Shown here: one piece after another, positions 1 through 13,800 of the stretch
How positions within the stretch are numbered: the first letter of the stretch is position 1
Layout: the number at the start of each line of letters is the position of its first letter
Origin: Tetranychus cinnabarinus
Lineage: Eukaryota; Arthropoda; Arachnida; Trombidiformes; Tetranychidae
Assembly: GCA_022266195.1 (NCBI GenBank)
Contig: WHVY01000007.1
Location: 992,001-1,056,000, forward strand
DNA: 64,000 bases
Direction: 5' to 3'
Made by a program: the position numbers and the translations under genes
The notes under the pieces: model-generated
Seen by the model: only the letters and a program-made list of their open reading frames with translations
The model's database searches: none
What the model was told of the DNA's origin: nothing

Positions 1-590
1 GATCATCACTGGCAAGCTTACATTGACAATAATCTCGACTCAATCGATAGCATTTTCCGTGCATTTCGTATCCATTTTTCCGGGTTAAAGAATGAGCTTC
101 AGCAGTGAAAATATCTTGATAATACATGTAATCGTCTTATTGATCCCTTGATAACCAACAAGATAATAAAATGTAATAAAAAATGTTGAGAATAGGAATA
201 AAAAAAACTTGACTGAGCATATGAAAATAGGCTATTGGAAGCAAAGAAATGCCAGTAAAAAAAGCAATGACCAGATGCCCTCCCAGTTTAAATAAACAAG
301 ATAAATATTCTTAGGAATTTTTCATAATATTGAATACAATCGCATCACCGAATGATTTCGCAACTTGAAATTCAAGTTATTTTCTGCTCGTTTGAAGGCA
401 AAAATTTTGAATTGGATTCCCTGTCTGTCTACTTGGAGTCAACCAACTCTTGATCAGATAATGAAAATTTGCTGGGAGTGAAAGGTGGAAAAAGTTGGAA
501 ACGAGAAATACAAAAGATGAATGTATTCTTAAATCTCTTATCTGACGAGTAAAAGTTTATCCACATGAATGGTGCAACTCTTATTTATAT

Positions 591-640
591 ATCATTATTA
601 TTATTATTATTACTATTATGATTACTATTATCATCATCTT
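591..640. repeat. ATT/ATC-rich microsatellite
   Basis: An imperfect run of ATT units grading into ACT and ATC units, visible directly. Ordinary simple-sequence DNA. Confidence 0.8.
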
Positions 641-3600
641 TTATCATAATGTTGCATTGAGTTATCTTTTGTTCCAATTCCCTTTGACATTCATTTCATG
701 ACAGTGAAATAAAAACAAGGAAGCAAGAGAAAGAGCAGAACAGAAGAGCAGAAAAAAATGAAAGTAAAATATCACAATCCAAAAAGGACATGTTCATATT
801 TCTTTTTTATCTTTACCCTGGCTGAATATATTCACCAAATGCTCGATAGAATATCGATCAAAAATTGAAGGCAACAGTCACAAGAATATATTTATATAAA
901 TATGATATGATAATAGCAATGATAATGATTACTATGATTGAGAATCGTGATCAAGATGCTTCTACAAATGAAAGGTAAACATTTTTCACTCCCAGCTCTT
1001 TAGTCATCAGAACAATCCAAATCATTTTTTGCCTCCAACATTTTCTCAGCCAATTCCTTATCAAGAGTATGATAATGATTATGATTACAATGATAATCAT
1101 TGGTTTATTCACAATTCATATCGAAATTCACTCCGAATAAAAGAGAAGCAACGAAAAGAGACTTTTTCATGTTGAGCAATATTACAAGTTTCTTCGGTCG
1201 TTCGCTTTTCGAGATATTCTTTGAATAGCACCATGAGGTCACTAGAGGGCAGGACACGATGGAAAGTTCATTGATGATGATTTTACGAAAATGATGAAAA
1301 CTCTATCCAAAGATGATTGATCTTCTGGGAGCATCAATTTCCTCTTTTATCTTCGCACAGTTTTCGTCCTTTTTTGTTTTCTTTTCCTATCATCGCAATC
1401 TATCCTTACATTTATTTATTTTCCCTCCAAACATCATCATCATCATCGTTATCATCTTTTTATTCATCGGTTTTTCTGTTACTTTCTAATGCATAAGTTA
1501 CAATATTCGCCTCACTTGTTTTCTTCTCTCTTTTTATCAACTCAATTCTGTCTTTTCATGTTTCATTTTGTTGTGTCAATTCTGGATCTCTTTTATTCCA
1601 TTTTTTTCTTGCTCTTTCTTCCACTGTTACTCATCTTTGCTCCTTTGAATGTTGCTTGAATCGGATAAAGGAAAAGAGTTTGATAGAAACAATGATATTT
1701 TTGTCTTAAACTATTAACCTGAATGTTATATCTTCTTTTACTTTCGCCTTTGCTCTAGCTTTTTACTTTCTTGTTATCACCCAAAAACTAATATCATCAA
1801 TACCAATCTCTAAACACCTTTTATCAAATGAAATTATCAATCTTCCCATCCTTTTCATTCAGTTGATTGAATTTATCTTTGCCTTTTTTCCCATCTTTCT
1901 TCACCTTCTTTGATTACTTTTACTCCCAGTTATTTTATCACTCTCACTGTTATAGTTATTATCGTCATTTCGTGTAAAGATAAACTAAAATAAACAATGT
2001 GCAAGATACAGAATGAACAATCTAATTAATCTTGGGATAACTGGAAAAAAACAAAGATGTAATGGTGAGTTGATGAGATGATCAAACAAGTTGAACAAAA
2101 ATATTGCCCTGAAAATGATGAGATAGCAGTTGAGCAATAGACTGGTCAACTTTATCATTAAAACTAGATAAACATAAAAGTCTATTCATAACTGCTATGT
2201 TTCACATGCAATTCATCACAACTCTATCAGTTAAACGCTCAAAACTAGATGAGCCGTGAAGTGGCGTAGCTTGAGCGTAATGTCCGAAAAAAAACGATCT
2301 TCGATGCAAAGGTTAATTTCGAATGGAACTTTAGTTTTTAGTTTACTTTCTTAAATCTTACATTTGAAGTGCTCTTGTTTCGACAGAATTTCTGGTTTTG
2401 ATGATTTTCCAATATTGAGTGATTGGCTGTGGCAATGTTTATACGAAAACCTTCGCCTTGTTACAGCTAAGTTTTTTGTGTATCTTTGTTTTGATGTTAT
2501 GAAGGGTTAAGAGATTTAACCAGACGAATATTTAATTTTATCAAAATTTTTGTTCCTTTTTGCATTTCTCGTAAATAAACAGAGATTCATTTTGCATGAT
2601 TGATTACATGAGTGGAAATCTCGATGCAACTTGTGCATCCAAATTGACCAGTGATTTTGCTTCTTCTTTACATGAATAATTGATGCAAGCTATCAAATGA
2701 ATCGGCATTCATCTCAATATTGGAATAAATTTGCTTTCAATTCCAACCCAAACATTGTGATGTTTTTCAAATGGCAAATTTTGAATCATTTTTTTCTCTT
2801 CTCATCTTCTCCAAACTGACCAACCATTAATCTTTATAAAAAAGAGCCAAGAAAAGAAAATGATTTTGTGAGTGAAAATTGTTTCAAGATTGAACAATGG
2901 TTATCCAAACAGAAATGAAATCGTAAATATTGGAAATGCTTGGATTGAGATAACTTTAAATTTACGATGTCTGTCAAAACAATCATGTTTGATGTTAAAC
3001 AATATCAAAAGGCTGTTGTGAAAAGGCAAAGCAAAGAAGTATCAAGTTGCAAGTCAATAATGAGTTTCCCAAGAAAAAGGACCATCAAGTTGGGTAAACA
3101 GTGAGCAACAGCAAATGAAATGGATTATCAAAATCATCTCACAAGATTGGCGTCATGAAAAGAAAAGACTGTCAAAATGTTCAACTTTTGATTGCAACGT
3201 TTCCCTGTTTCCAGTCAAGAATGTCTGATGTTTGAAGAAAAAAAACAAAAATTTGTAGCTTTTGGGTATTCCTTGAAAATCTGCAGTCAAAACTGTTTGA
3301 ATTAAACTGATCAGTTTCAACATTGTTCAATCTCGAGTCACCCTGTGATCGTCAATGGTTATTGAAAGTTGACAAGAAGTTGAATAACAAGAAATTGTGA
3401 ATCAAAAAGAGAAAAGTGAAGGCAGAAAAAAAAGTTTCTTCTTTTTCTTATTCTTGCCTCAGTCACAGGGAAGAAAAAAAATGATGAAGAAAAAATGGGA
3501 ACCTCAAATATTACAAAAGTAACCTCAAAAACCTGGTAAAGCTATTCTGTCAAGCGTAATGTGATATATCTCAATCTCCTTTTTTTGGAGCAATTTTTTT

Positions 3601-3653
3601 CTTCCTTCCTTTCTTCTTCAATCATCTCACATTTCATCTGGAATATATCTACA

Positions 3654-3693
3654 AATAATGATAATAATAGTAATAATAATAATGATGATGATA
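3654..3693. repeat. ATA/ATG trinucleotide microsatellite
   Basis: Imperfect AAT/ATA units ending in a short GAT run. Simple-sequence DNA with no gene around it. Confidence 0.75.
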
Positions 3694-6504
3694 TTAAACA
3701 TTATTGCCTGGATGTATAAACACATTTCAACACCTTTATTTTTGGAAATCGTTTCCGTTCTTCAAGTTATCTTGCTTCGAACAAGTTTACTTCATTTCCA
3801 TCATCATTATCGCCTTGGTTAAACTTGATTTATGCAGCTAAACTAATTGTCTTCTATTGAATCATTAACCAAAATTGAAAGGTTAAAATTCGATGGAACC
3901 TTTTCTTTTTCCTTTTCTTTTCCTTTTTCTTTCAATTGTTTAGTTTTCAAATCAATTTCTTCTTTCGCCTGCTTACTTGTAAAGTAAATGTCAATATTCA
4001 TGTTACAAACTTATCTTTCGATTAATAATGCACTTTGATAAATAAATGTTTATACACTTGGATATAATGTGGAGACAAATATTTAATTTGTCTTCGATAA
4101 TGATACTTGATGGTTGCAATCATAATGGTGAAAAGGAAACTTTAACCAACTACAATTGATTGGTCGAGTGGTAAATGATTTCATGGAAATGAGAAAATTG
4201 AAGGTAAATTATTCAAGAAAACATTTTCAAGAGTCAATCAATTATTGAATCTACTGATAACTTTACCTCAAATAACCTTATATTAGAATAAAATTGAGAG
4301 ATTCGCCCAATTGTTCAATAATCATTTAGACTTGTGTCTATTAATAGTTAACAATTGTTACCTCAAAGATTATTATTTGCATTGTCACTCTAAATCTCTG
4401 TTGATGGGTTAACACTCAATAGCTGAAACATGACCCAAAAGTCTATTGATTGTAACGAAGACTTTTGTCGAGTCAACAGTTTCCAAGTAAACACAATTTT
4501 CTATCAAATTCAGCGATTGCAGAATATGAAATTCCATACAAAAGTCTCATTCGCAATCCAAACTTGTTCATTGGTAATGTTCAAGCGGAAGTTCAAAGTT
4601 TTTAGTTGTTTCAACTTTAGCTTCAAAAATAATTTTGACGATAATTAAGTAATAATTTTCGGCTCTTCTCAAGAAAGTATAAAAATTGCAATGAAAATGG
4701 ATGCGATTCCATTTACTTTATTGACTGATTTTTTCTTATTAAATCGATGAGAACTGAACATTTGCAGAGAAATGAAATGAATTGAACAAAAAGATGAGTG
4801 ATATGAGAAACAATTAATTGTTGGTTGGCATCATCGATTAGTTTCCTTAAAACAGTCAATTATTCTTGCAATCAAACCCAAATTGATGCCTTGTGCAACA
4901 TTGATCATTGCTAATTGTACAAAATCTCATTAACATTATTAGATTACAAAATTGACTCGAAATTTCAAGACTTATTACAGATAATGATTGTCGCAATTAA
5001 ACCTTTTCCATCGTAATGGAGCTAAAAATAAAATTTGATGAAAGAAGGGAAAAACGCATTAAATTGAACAAAATCAAGATGGATGAGCAACAAACGAAAA
5101 GATGCAAAGTAAAGTTGAAAAGTTTTTGTTAAAAAAAAGAAAGTCTAAAGTGTAGAAATTTTGAAAGTTCAAATATTCATTTGAGCTGCAAGTAAATGAT
5201 TCAATGTTGGGAAAAAGAGGAAAAAATTGAAAGGCAAAAGGTAAGAATTGGGTTGAGAATAAGATGGAAGGGAAAAGGTAAACAAGAATCAAAAGAATGC
5301 CGTCAAGGAGGGAAAAAACAGGAGGGAAAATATTGCATATCACAATGAGGTGAAGAATTTTTCTTTTCACAATTTTTTCGAATTTTGTTTGACATGTTTT
5401 ACTCTTTCCATCATTTCAATAGACAATGTTTTTATGTGCTATTTTATTGATGCCTTTTTACAGTTTATATCTTTTCTTCCTCATTCTGTTTGCTTCTTGC
5501 AATGTTTATCACATGTTTTTTATATGAACAAATATATAATTTTATGTTCATCTTGGAGTGAAGAAGAGAAGAAATTTATTTTCTTTGAAAAAAAGAGCAA
5601 AATTTTGTTTCACATTTCTTTCCTTTTCTACATTCATTTGGTAATCGAATAAGTGAACAACTATTTACCATGAAAAAGATAAAGATATTCATAAGAGTTG
5701 CTCAGCATTTCTTTTTAACCTCTCAACAGATGATGATATTGAAATGAACAAAATGATGAAATGATGAAAATGTAAACAAGATAAAGTTTGTTTTGTTATT
5801 GAATCAAATTTAGAGTAAATTTTTATCCTCTTTAAAATTGAATGGCAAATTGCAAGAATGAATAATGATCAGAAAACAGTTGAATGTTGAATCATTATCA
5901 TGTTCATTTTGCCTTCATTTCAATGCAAAAGATTGTGATACAAAGGAGTGTAACCTTGAGATTTGAATTTTGATTCCAAGTTTATTGATGAGCAAAAAAG
6001 CTGATACAAAATTTTTCCATTTTTTGTGCAAATTTCCTCATTTTTCGTCATGATTTTTTTTCTCTTCTTCTTCCAAGCTGGTTAAAAGGTTCAACGACAG
6101 TGAGTCGAGTGTTACCTTGTTTATTTAAATATTGAAAAGGTTTTGAATAATGATTCTGTTTCGTTTGCTTGATACAGTTTCTATTATTATTTATCATTCC
6201 CAGTCAACCATCAATCATCCAGTTATGTCAAAGAATTGAACGATTGACAGAGTTTTAGGTAAAGGTAAACAATCAAGTTAAGTAATATTTTAAGACGGAA
6301 AATGAAGAGAAAAATGTTTCGAAGCAACGAAATATCCATCAAAATGAATATTGACTGGGAGTGATTTGAGAAAATACAATTTTCGTTTCAACTTTTTTTC
6401 ATAAAATAACACTTTATGTTTAGCTAATGTGAAAGTTGAGTCGAGATTGAATCGTCTAGATAATCGAGGAAATGATGTTTGTCTATTCAATATCATTCAA
6501 TATC

Positions 6505-6528
6505 ACTGGGAGTGAAGTCACTCCCAGG
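6505..6528. promoter_or_regulatory. Perfect palindromic pair of the CTGGGAGTGA motif
   Basis: CTGGGAGTGA at 6506-6515 is followed after two bases (AG) by its exact reverse complement TCACTCCCAG at 6518-6527. This is the only palindromic arrangement of the motif that I found, and a further single copy lies 142 bp upstream at 6355-6364. A perfect 10-bp inverted repeat with a 2-bp spacer is a typical layout for a dimeric DNA-binding protein or a cruciform. Binding is inference; the arrangement is seen directly. Confidence 0.35.
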
Positions 6529-8432
6529 TGAATAGCTTTGATGACTTGACGTGTCAATATCGAAGAACTTTTCAATTATTTATTTCGATAATTAATATGA
6601 AAAGGAATTGCTGGGATTGAATATTTTCTGTCAGTTGGTCACGTTGGGATGGACTGGGAGTGGAGGTGAGCAAAGGTAGCAATTCTCATAGGCTGACTGT
6701 GATCACTATCTGCCTTGGTTTGTACGTGCTTCTGAGGCTCAATGGAAGGATGATGAGTGTGATGGCTCAGGGAGGAATAATGGTCATGGAATGAAAAGGA
6801 AATAATAATTCAGATAATGATGACAAAGTGAACTAATAGGTATATTAAACATATTTCTTGGTTGCACAAAAAAGAAAAAGAAAAAAGCAGAAAAATTGTT
6901 TTAATGGATTTCGTTACTTTTTGCTTTTTCCTCATGAACATGGACAATTTACGCCGGAAATCCGTCGAGATTCACTCAAGGAATCAGCAACTTCAACTTT
7001 AGTCGTCTTGATGGTATCAAAGACAAGCTTTTTGCTGAGAGAAAAAAATAAAAGTTGAATATTTTTTTGCTCTTCTTTTTTCTCCACCTTCTCAATGAAT
7101 TTGTGACTCTTTTTCATCTTATTTTATCTGTGCTTTTCGTTCAACTTGTAGGTTCACTGGTCAACAAAATCCTTGTTTGTGCTTTTTTGTCTCTTTATTT
7201 GATTCGAAGGAAAAAAAGTAAAGTAAAGAAAAGATAATTTTTTCTCGTTTTTTTACTATCCCACTGAGTTTCTCGTGTTTATTTATTTTCCTTGCTTTGT
7301 CATTATCAAGTAATTGAAGTGAAACTCTGACTTGAATTATTACTTTTCATCTCTCATTTCAACATGTTCCTCAACTTCCCTCAAGCAATGGATGATGGAA
7401 AAGAAAACAATTGAAATGAATTGAAATAGCGTTCTGTTAAATGTTCAATTCGAGTTTACTTCTGAGGTTGTATTCGAGATTCATGGAAAACAAGTTTGAC
7501 TCAAATCGAAATCAACTTAAATTCAAATTGCGAAAAAAGTTATTCTGATTAAGTTTCATCGATTCACTCAGCCAAGTTGAAGCGAGAATTGATCAAAAGA
7601 AAATTGAATGAACTATTAAAAAGCTATTCGCCAGCAAATTCATTATCGAAATGAAAGATTGAGAAAATAGTTCAATAACTTTTCAAATGTGTTCGATATT
7701 CATTGTTAAAGATTGTACATGATCAGAATTTGTGTCGCAGTTGTAGACGAAAAAGTTTGGTCTTGTTTTGTGTCGAGTCAAATTCTTGTGAGAAGCTTTT
7801 TTGCTTTTTTGATTTGGAATTTTGTTAACCAGAAAGTAAAATCGGAAATACATTAAATCAGTTTAAAAAATGGTAATTCAATTTGACCTGGAAATCTTAT
7901 TGTCAAATATCGACGAGTGAATATTTGGTGAACAAAGAATAAGAAAGAGACAAAATAATCAGTTCATAAAAGGTGAAAAGCAAAAAGAGAAAGATAAGAA
8001 ATAAAGAACAAAAAAAGATTATTCTTTAATGTTACGGGTGAATAGAATCTATAAAATGAAATTGGAAATGGAAATGTTGAATGAACAAAAAGAATAGAAA
8101 AAAGAGGAAATTGAAAAAATTAATTTCTATTTTGAATGGAAAAGCAAAAAAGAAGGTAAAAAGTAACAATTACAAGGTTCAAAAACTTTTAGCCTTTCAA
8201 TTCGAAGTTATTCACTTTTCATTTCAACAGCGAAAATGATGAAATATGAATGAGCGAACGAATAAAAGACCTTTTATGATCCAGAAAAATAATGAATCGA
8301 AAATATCTTACGAAAGACGAAACATCGAAAGATCTCCAAATAACTCTAAATTGTCGTAAACTTGAGTCGAGGTTTTAGAGATCGAAAGCAAAAAGAAAAT
8401 TTTTATCAATGATTTTGATCAAACCGTTGATG

Positions 8433-9014
8433 CTCCTAAGCATTCGCCCTCCCGCGATGGACCACCTCACCGTGGGGGGAGGGTGCTATGTCCCCACTAG
8501 GCTATTGATCATTACTGGGTCTCTAGCTAGCGGATACTAAGAGTTCATCGGGTTTTGCCTGGGCCACAGAAACAGGAAGCAGTATGTTACCAGCATGTCG
8601 TGGCTGCGACCCTGACCAATGGGACTCCTCGGAGTGAATTGGAAGTACAAAGGTATGTGTTTCACAGGTACCTGTACGACCCCGACCAATGGGACCCACC
8701 GTGGTAATTGGTAGTAGTGGTGTTGCTACGAAAGCTGACCAGTGTTGACTGGGAGGCGCTATGATATAGTGTTTATTGTCTCGCTGTTTCAAACAGTGCA
8801 ATGTAATATGAATGGATTAGAGCCGGAAAACCTCCTAATGAGTCTTACGTAATTTGCGCACCAGCCTACTTTATTCCTTGGAGTATAGTCTTGTGTTCCG
8901 CTTGCGGGACATTTTTGGCAAATAAAGATCGCCGTCGCAAAAATAACCCCAGCAGGGGTTCCGTCGGCGGGGTGGATGGAGGGTGAACTTTATGTTAGGG
9001 CTCCTAAGCATTCG
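8433..9014. mobile_element. GC-rich retro-insert flanked by 14-bp direct repeats
   Basis: About 554 bp of conspicuously GC-rich sequence sits in AT-rich surroundings, between direct repeats CTCCTAAGCATTCG at 8433-8446 and 9001-9014. Repeats of this length are typical of target-primed retrotransposition (LINE, SINE or retrocopy), not of DNA transposons. Inside are two related segments near 8606-8645 and 8686-8716, each with CCAATGGGAC and closing in AATTGG, so each can fold as a hairpin. I see no poly(A) tail at either junction and no recognisable protein; a 92-codon frame on the minus strand (8523-8801) matches nothing I know. It could be a truncated LINE end, a SINE or a retrocopied structured RNA. 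Confidence 0.55.
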
Positions 9015-10453
9015 AATATCCCCTTCTTTCGAAACATTTCGATTCAACACTCCTTAGTTAACGAAAGTATTCACTGGAAAAGTGCTAAGTTCGGATGATA
9101 AATGATGCTTAATGTTGAGATAAAATAGTGTAGCTAAGATCAACTTTCATGTTCTTACTTTTGCAAAACACTGAAACACTTGGAATAGTTTATAGTTAAT
9201 GATAACAAGGAATAATAAAAGTGATAACATGGTTAAGCAAAAGGATGAAATATCTATTTCAGTAACGATAACAATAAATTTGTAACCAAATCGAACAAAA
9301 TGAGTGAAAAAGAGACGAAAATTGTCAGCTTTTCAGTTTCGCTGCATTCCAAGTTATTCAGACTGAGAGTTTTTTGACATCCAAATATGCAAGTGTTGAC
9401 ACAACGAAAAGTCTGAAAAATTGTTTTGATTTAACGAGCAGAAAAATTTCTTTTTTTGTTGCTTTTCTTTTATTCCAAATTGTTCACTCTTGTTGGTAAC
9501 AAAATTCCTTGAGTATTAATGGGAGTTTTGGTGAATGTTGAAGAAAAGTGTTTGTCCAAGATAAGAGAAAAAACAGAAAGAAAAGAAGAGAAAAAAGCAA
9601 AACAGATTCAATTAAAGTGGAAACAAAAATGGTGATGAAAGTTAAAGTTGACTGTTAAGGTGATTCAAAGTGATTCATATCATTTACATGCATTTATTAT
9701 GCAGCTCATGGTTTACTTTAGTTGTTGCTGTTCATCAATATAATTAACTGTGGTCAGTTGAGCCATTTATTGAGCCAAAACGTAATTGTTGAGATGACAA
9801 AGACTGGAAATGGTGGAAAGACAACGAAGGTTGGAAGGTGATGCCAAAGTGAGAAGAGTAAATACGATTTGGAATCAAGTCTAAGAGCATCTAAACTGAA
9901 TGTACCCTTGGGAAGGTGACAACTGTCAATATGAATGATAAAAGATGTGCAACTGAAATGGTGATAAACTGAATATTAGAGTAAATATCGTGACAAACAA
10001 TAATGCGACAAATTGAACAATTGATTCCGAGTTGAATCGGAAAAGTCATTTGCAAGTAAACTATGGATTTGATCGAATCCATGTCTCGAGATAATTAAAC
10101 AGATAAAGATATGACAGAATCGTCAGTTTTCCAGCTTAATCTTCAGGTCGAAAAGTTAGCAGACTGAACTCGCTCAGTCACTGGCTTAAGTAACCCTCGA
10201 CGCAGCCTCATCCACGCTCCAGTTGTTGATGTTTTCGGCTGTTATAGCCTCACGAGCTTGCTAGCATCCAACGACTTTTTGAAGCCGATTGCGATCAAAA
10301 TAAAAGAATCCAAATGTTCGCAAAAGAGTGAAATAGCAATATTTTATTCTCAAAATGAGCAGGAAGAAAAGGTGGGAAATAAGATGGATCGTGAAAGGAA
10401 CTACTAATTAAAAACTTTGAGAAGTGAGTGAACTCCACACATTTAAGCTACTT
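9015..10453. other. Gene-free stretch
   Basis: No gene supported on either strand. A slightly GC-richer patch around 10190-10290 shows no open frame or RNA fold I can recognise. Confidence 0.5.
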
Positions 10454-10888
10454 ACAAGGGAACACCCCCAAGTATGAAATCGATATAGCGATTTTATTGG
10501 TCACTATCGGTGTATCAGACCTTATTAAAGACTAATATATCGAAATTAGCTGCCACCTTTTCGATTTCGGCATTAAATCGCCTTTTTTCTAAAAAATTTT
10601 GTATACTTTTCTATGAGGATTTGTATTTGTTTTATTAAATGTATCTGATGAATGCTCTGATTGTGCAATATAAAGTATATGTTTCTATTTCAACATTTCA
10701 AAGTTTAAAAAATGAGCTTATATCCTCATAGAAAAGCATACAAATTTTTTTAGAAAAAAGGCGATTTAATGCCGAAATCGAAAAGGTGGCAGCTAATTTC
10801 GATATATTAGTCTTTAATAAGGTCTGATACACCGATAGTGACCGATAAAATCGCTATATCGATTTCATACTTGGGGGTGTTCCCTTGT
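10454..10888. mobile_element. Non-autonomous long-TIR (foldback/MITE-like) element
   Basis: The left arm (about 10454-10620) and right arm (about 10722-10888) are near-perfect inverted repeats of about 167 bp around a central loop of roughly 100 bp. The outer ends read ACAAGGGAACACCCCCAAGT inward on both sides. TTA lies just outside the CAAGGG ends (10452-10454 and 10888-10890), a possible 3-bp target duplication of the kind made by PIF/Harbinger elements; that family call is tentative. There is no coding frame inside. An RNA across the element would fold into a long hairpin, a potential source of small RNAs. Confidence 0.8.
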
Positions 10889-13800
10889 TAGTTTAATCTC
10901 ATTTTTTGGTGGAAATTCATTTTTGTTTTTACTCTTTTGTTGTTGCTTGTTGCCATGAATTTTTGTCTTCATTTTCAGCTTATCGAGCCATCATCAGTTT
11001 ACCACGCCTTTAACAGATCATTTAAAAGTTTATCATCGCCATCATCAGAATCATCATTCTTGTCATCTTTATCATTGGACAGTAGAAAAAAGAAGCTTGA
11101 AAAGGTTCGTTTTTTACTCTCGCTCTTTCAGCGAAACAAAAAACTACTTTTGGCAGCTCAAAGTATTATAACTGGGAGTGACAAGAAACTGGGAGTGATT
11201 CTTTAAAGATAATCATTAATTCTGTTGAAAAGGATGAAATGGAATTTTTGCTCTACTTCTTCGTTCCTAGTCTTTCTTTTTCTTTCTTCTTGTGCTTTAC
11301 CATCATCACTTGAAACGCATTACATGGTAAAATGATATTGGGAGGGAAAAAGCTTTGCCTTTGCTTGATGATAATGGGGTTGAGTAAGATGACTATAATG
11401 ATGATGGAAGATCAAGTTGACGAAAAGTATTTGTGAGTTAAATTGAATGAAGGAAGAGAAAAGTAGCCAAAGAATTTATCAAATTTTAAGCCTGTAATAA
11501 GAAGCTGCAGGATAACACAGACTGTGTGACATGGAAATGCTTGTAATATTATATCAAAATTGATCAGTTAAATAATTATCCAAGTATGCGTATCAACCAT
11601 TGGATGGGAAAAGGGTAACATTGAGAAAACTCTTGTCTCAGGTCACATTAGAAGCAGAGTCATAATACATTTTATCGAAAAGAGTGAAATAGAAACTTCA
11701 TTTTCGATTCCAAGCTAAGCATTTCCACAAATGAACGCACTAAACTCTGAATACTGGAATTTAGCTGAAGTAAAGAGACAAAAAATAATAAGGAAATACT
11801 CATTTGCTTGTTCGAGTTTCTTCACTTTTTCAACTTTTCTGTTCAATCTGAATAGGATGATAACAGATCAATAGAGTTTCTTTTTTCACATTTTTCTTTT
11901 TCTTTTTTTGTTCAGTAGAGATTAAGGTCACTGGGTATTTCCAAGACAGTCTCTTGAACATACTCTGATGAATTGAACAGGAAATGGTTCAGGTTTTGAA
12001 TTTCATGAGACTTCAAGGTGCATCATTATCAGCTGAACATGAATCTTATTTTTGCAACATAATGATGATGTGAATAGATTTTGAGACTTTTTGACTTTAC
12101 CTTTTCACCTTTACTGTAACAGGTTATTATTTTCATTACTGGAAAGCGCTTCCATGGAAAAGCAAATAGAATGAAAAATGAGATTTGAATCGAGAAAAAG
12201 AAGAAAAATCTGTAAATAAATGAATGCAAAGTACAAGATGATAACTTGCTTTTCAGTACATTTGATTTGCGCTCAACAATATTGAAACTCAAATTAAAGG
12301 TTGAAAGAGGAAAGAAAGAAATAAAGATGAAATTGTAATCCCATGATAAAAGAGAAAGAAAATCCGTAGAAATAAAGAGTAAAAAATTGAGAGCAAAACA
12401 AAGGTAATCCAATTGATGGTTGAATATGATTAACCGATGAGAAGCAATTTGCACGCAAGGATAAAGAGAAACATTTGATTGGATTAACAAATGAAATATT
12501 CATCTCAAGTTTTATTGTATTTTTTCAAGCAAAAAACTCTTTTCTAGTTTAGTCGGATTAGAATGAATTTTCAATTTTACTTCACCAGACAAGATGGATT
12601 GAACCTTGAACTTATCCAGACAAATCTAAAGTCATTAACCTTGCAGTTTCGGTAATCCTGTTCATGTAATGATCCGTGAGGCTCGACACATGGAAACTCA
12701 ATGAGAAACGCGAAAATCGTAAATGAAACAAATTTTCTTTTATCGATTTCTTAAGTTCATTAAATTCTTTGCCTTTCATTTGCCATCGAATACGACATTT
12801 TAAAAAATTCGCCCGTTTCAATGTTCTCGTTATATTCGAATGCTACTTTTCGAATGTTCTATCGATCAATTTTTTCTTGATTTTCTAATTTTCGATTGAC
12901 TCTTGAATCGAGCAATCAAAGCAATTTTTTTCAGTCAGAATTTTGAGTTTGAAAAGTTTTCGATGGATTGAACAATATCGAATTTCAGCTTTTAAATTTT
13001 CGATATTTCTATTTCTGTTTTTCGAGTTTCTACCATTTTGATTTTCTATTTGTGTGCGAATTATTTGATGGTTTTTTCGTTCAGACTTTTTGTCTGAAGA
13101 GTTCTTTGGTGAACTTAAATAGTGACGAATTTTATATTCAAGAGTTTTCACACTTTTTATTATCTCTGATTTTCCATTTGGCTTTTCGATCGTCGACTGT
13201 TGGAATGTCCTGCTTTCGATTTCAACGTTTTATTCTTTGTGAGTTTTCTTTTAAAATGTTACTTTTTTGATTTTCTACTGAACTTTTTGTAAGTTTTATT
13301 CGATTTTTGCAATAGTTATTGAATTTGCAACAGAAAAAACTAAAGATTGAAAAAAAGAAAATTCAACGTTCTCATTGATTCAATTTATCTGATTTCACCG
13401 ATAACATGGAATAAGGTTAAACACATTATGCACACATGAAGAAGCGAACATGAGTTTGAATATTTTCCAGCCATCATCTTGTTATCAGTTTTTTACATTC
13501 AAGAGCAGATGCAGCAACAGGGTATTCGCTTGTTTCCAGCTGAATCACAAGTTGCAAGGAAAAGGAGAGAAGAAGAGAAAACAATGTTCAATAGAGTTCT
13601 GGAATCGAAAGGTGAAACAGAAAGAAGAGGAGCAAGAAAAAGAAAGGCAAAATTACATGAATAAAAAAGTACATGAACAAAGAGATATTTTCTTCCATTA
13701 TATCCAATGTCATCACCAGAATTTTTAGTTCCCAAATTTGATTCTGAGTCAAACAGAGCGAAGGAAAGAAAGAGAAAAGGAAACGAAAAGAATGGGAAAA

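Larger units (their letters stand above)
1..8432. other. Gene-free AT-rich stretch
   Basis: I see no supportable gene on either strand. Open frames are short, rich in Phe, Lys, Ser and Ile, and look like chance frames in AT-rich DNA. The stretch holds simple repeats: ATT/ATC-type around 591-640 and 1427-1455, and ATA/ATG-type around 3654-3693. It also holds copies of the 10-mer CTGGGAGTGA at 472-481, 986-995 (reverse), 6355-6364, 6506-6515 and 6518-6527 (reverse), with near matches at about 1920-1929 and 6654-6663. Because the final exon of a + strand TASK channel gene lies at 34675, this could be its upstream or intronic territory, but that is inference. Confidence 0.6.

Noticed and set aside
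8523..8801. 92-codon minus-strand frame in the GC-rich insert
   Set aside because: GC-rich DNA lacks stop codons by chance; the peptide shows no domain and includes the hairpin repeats.
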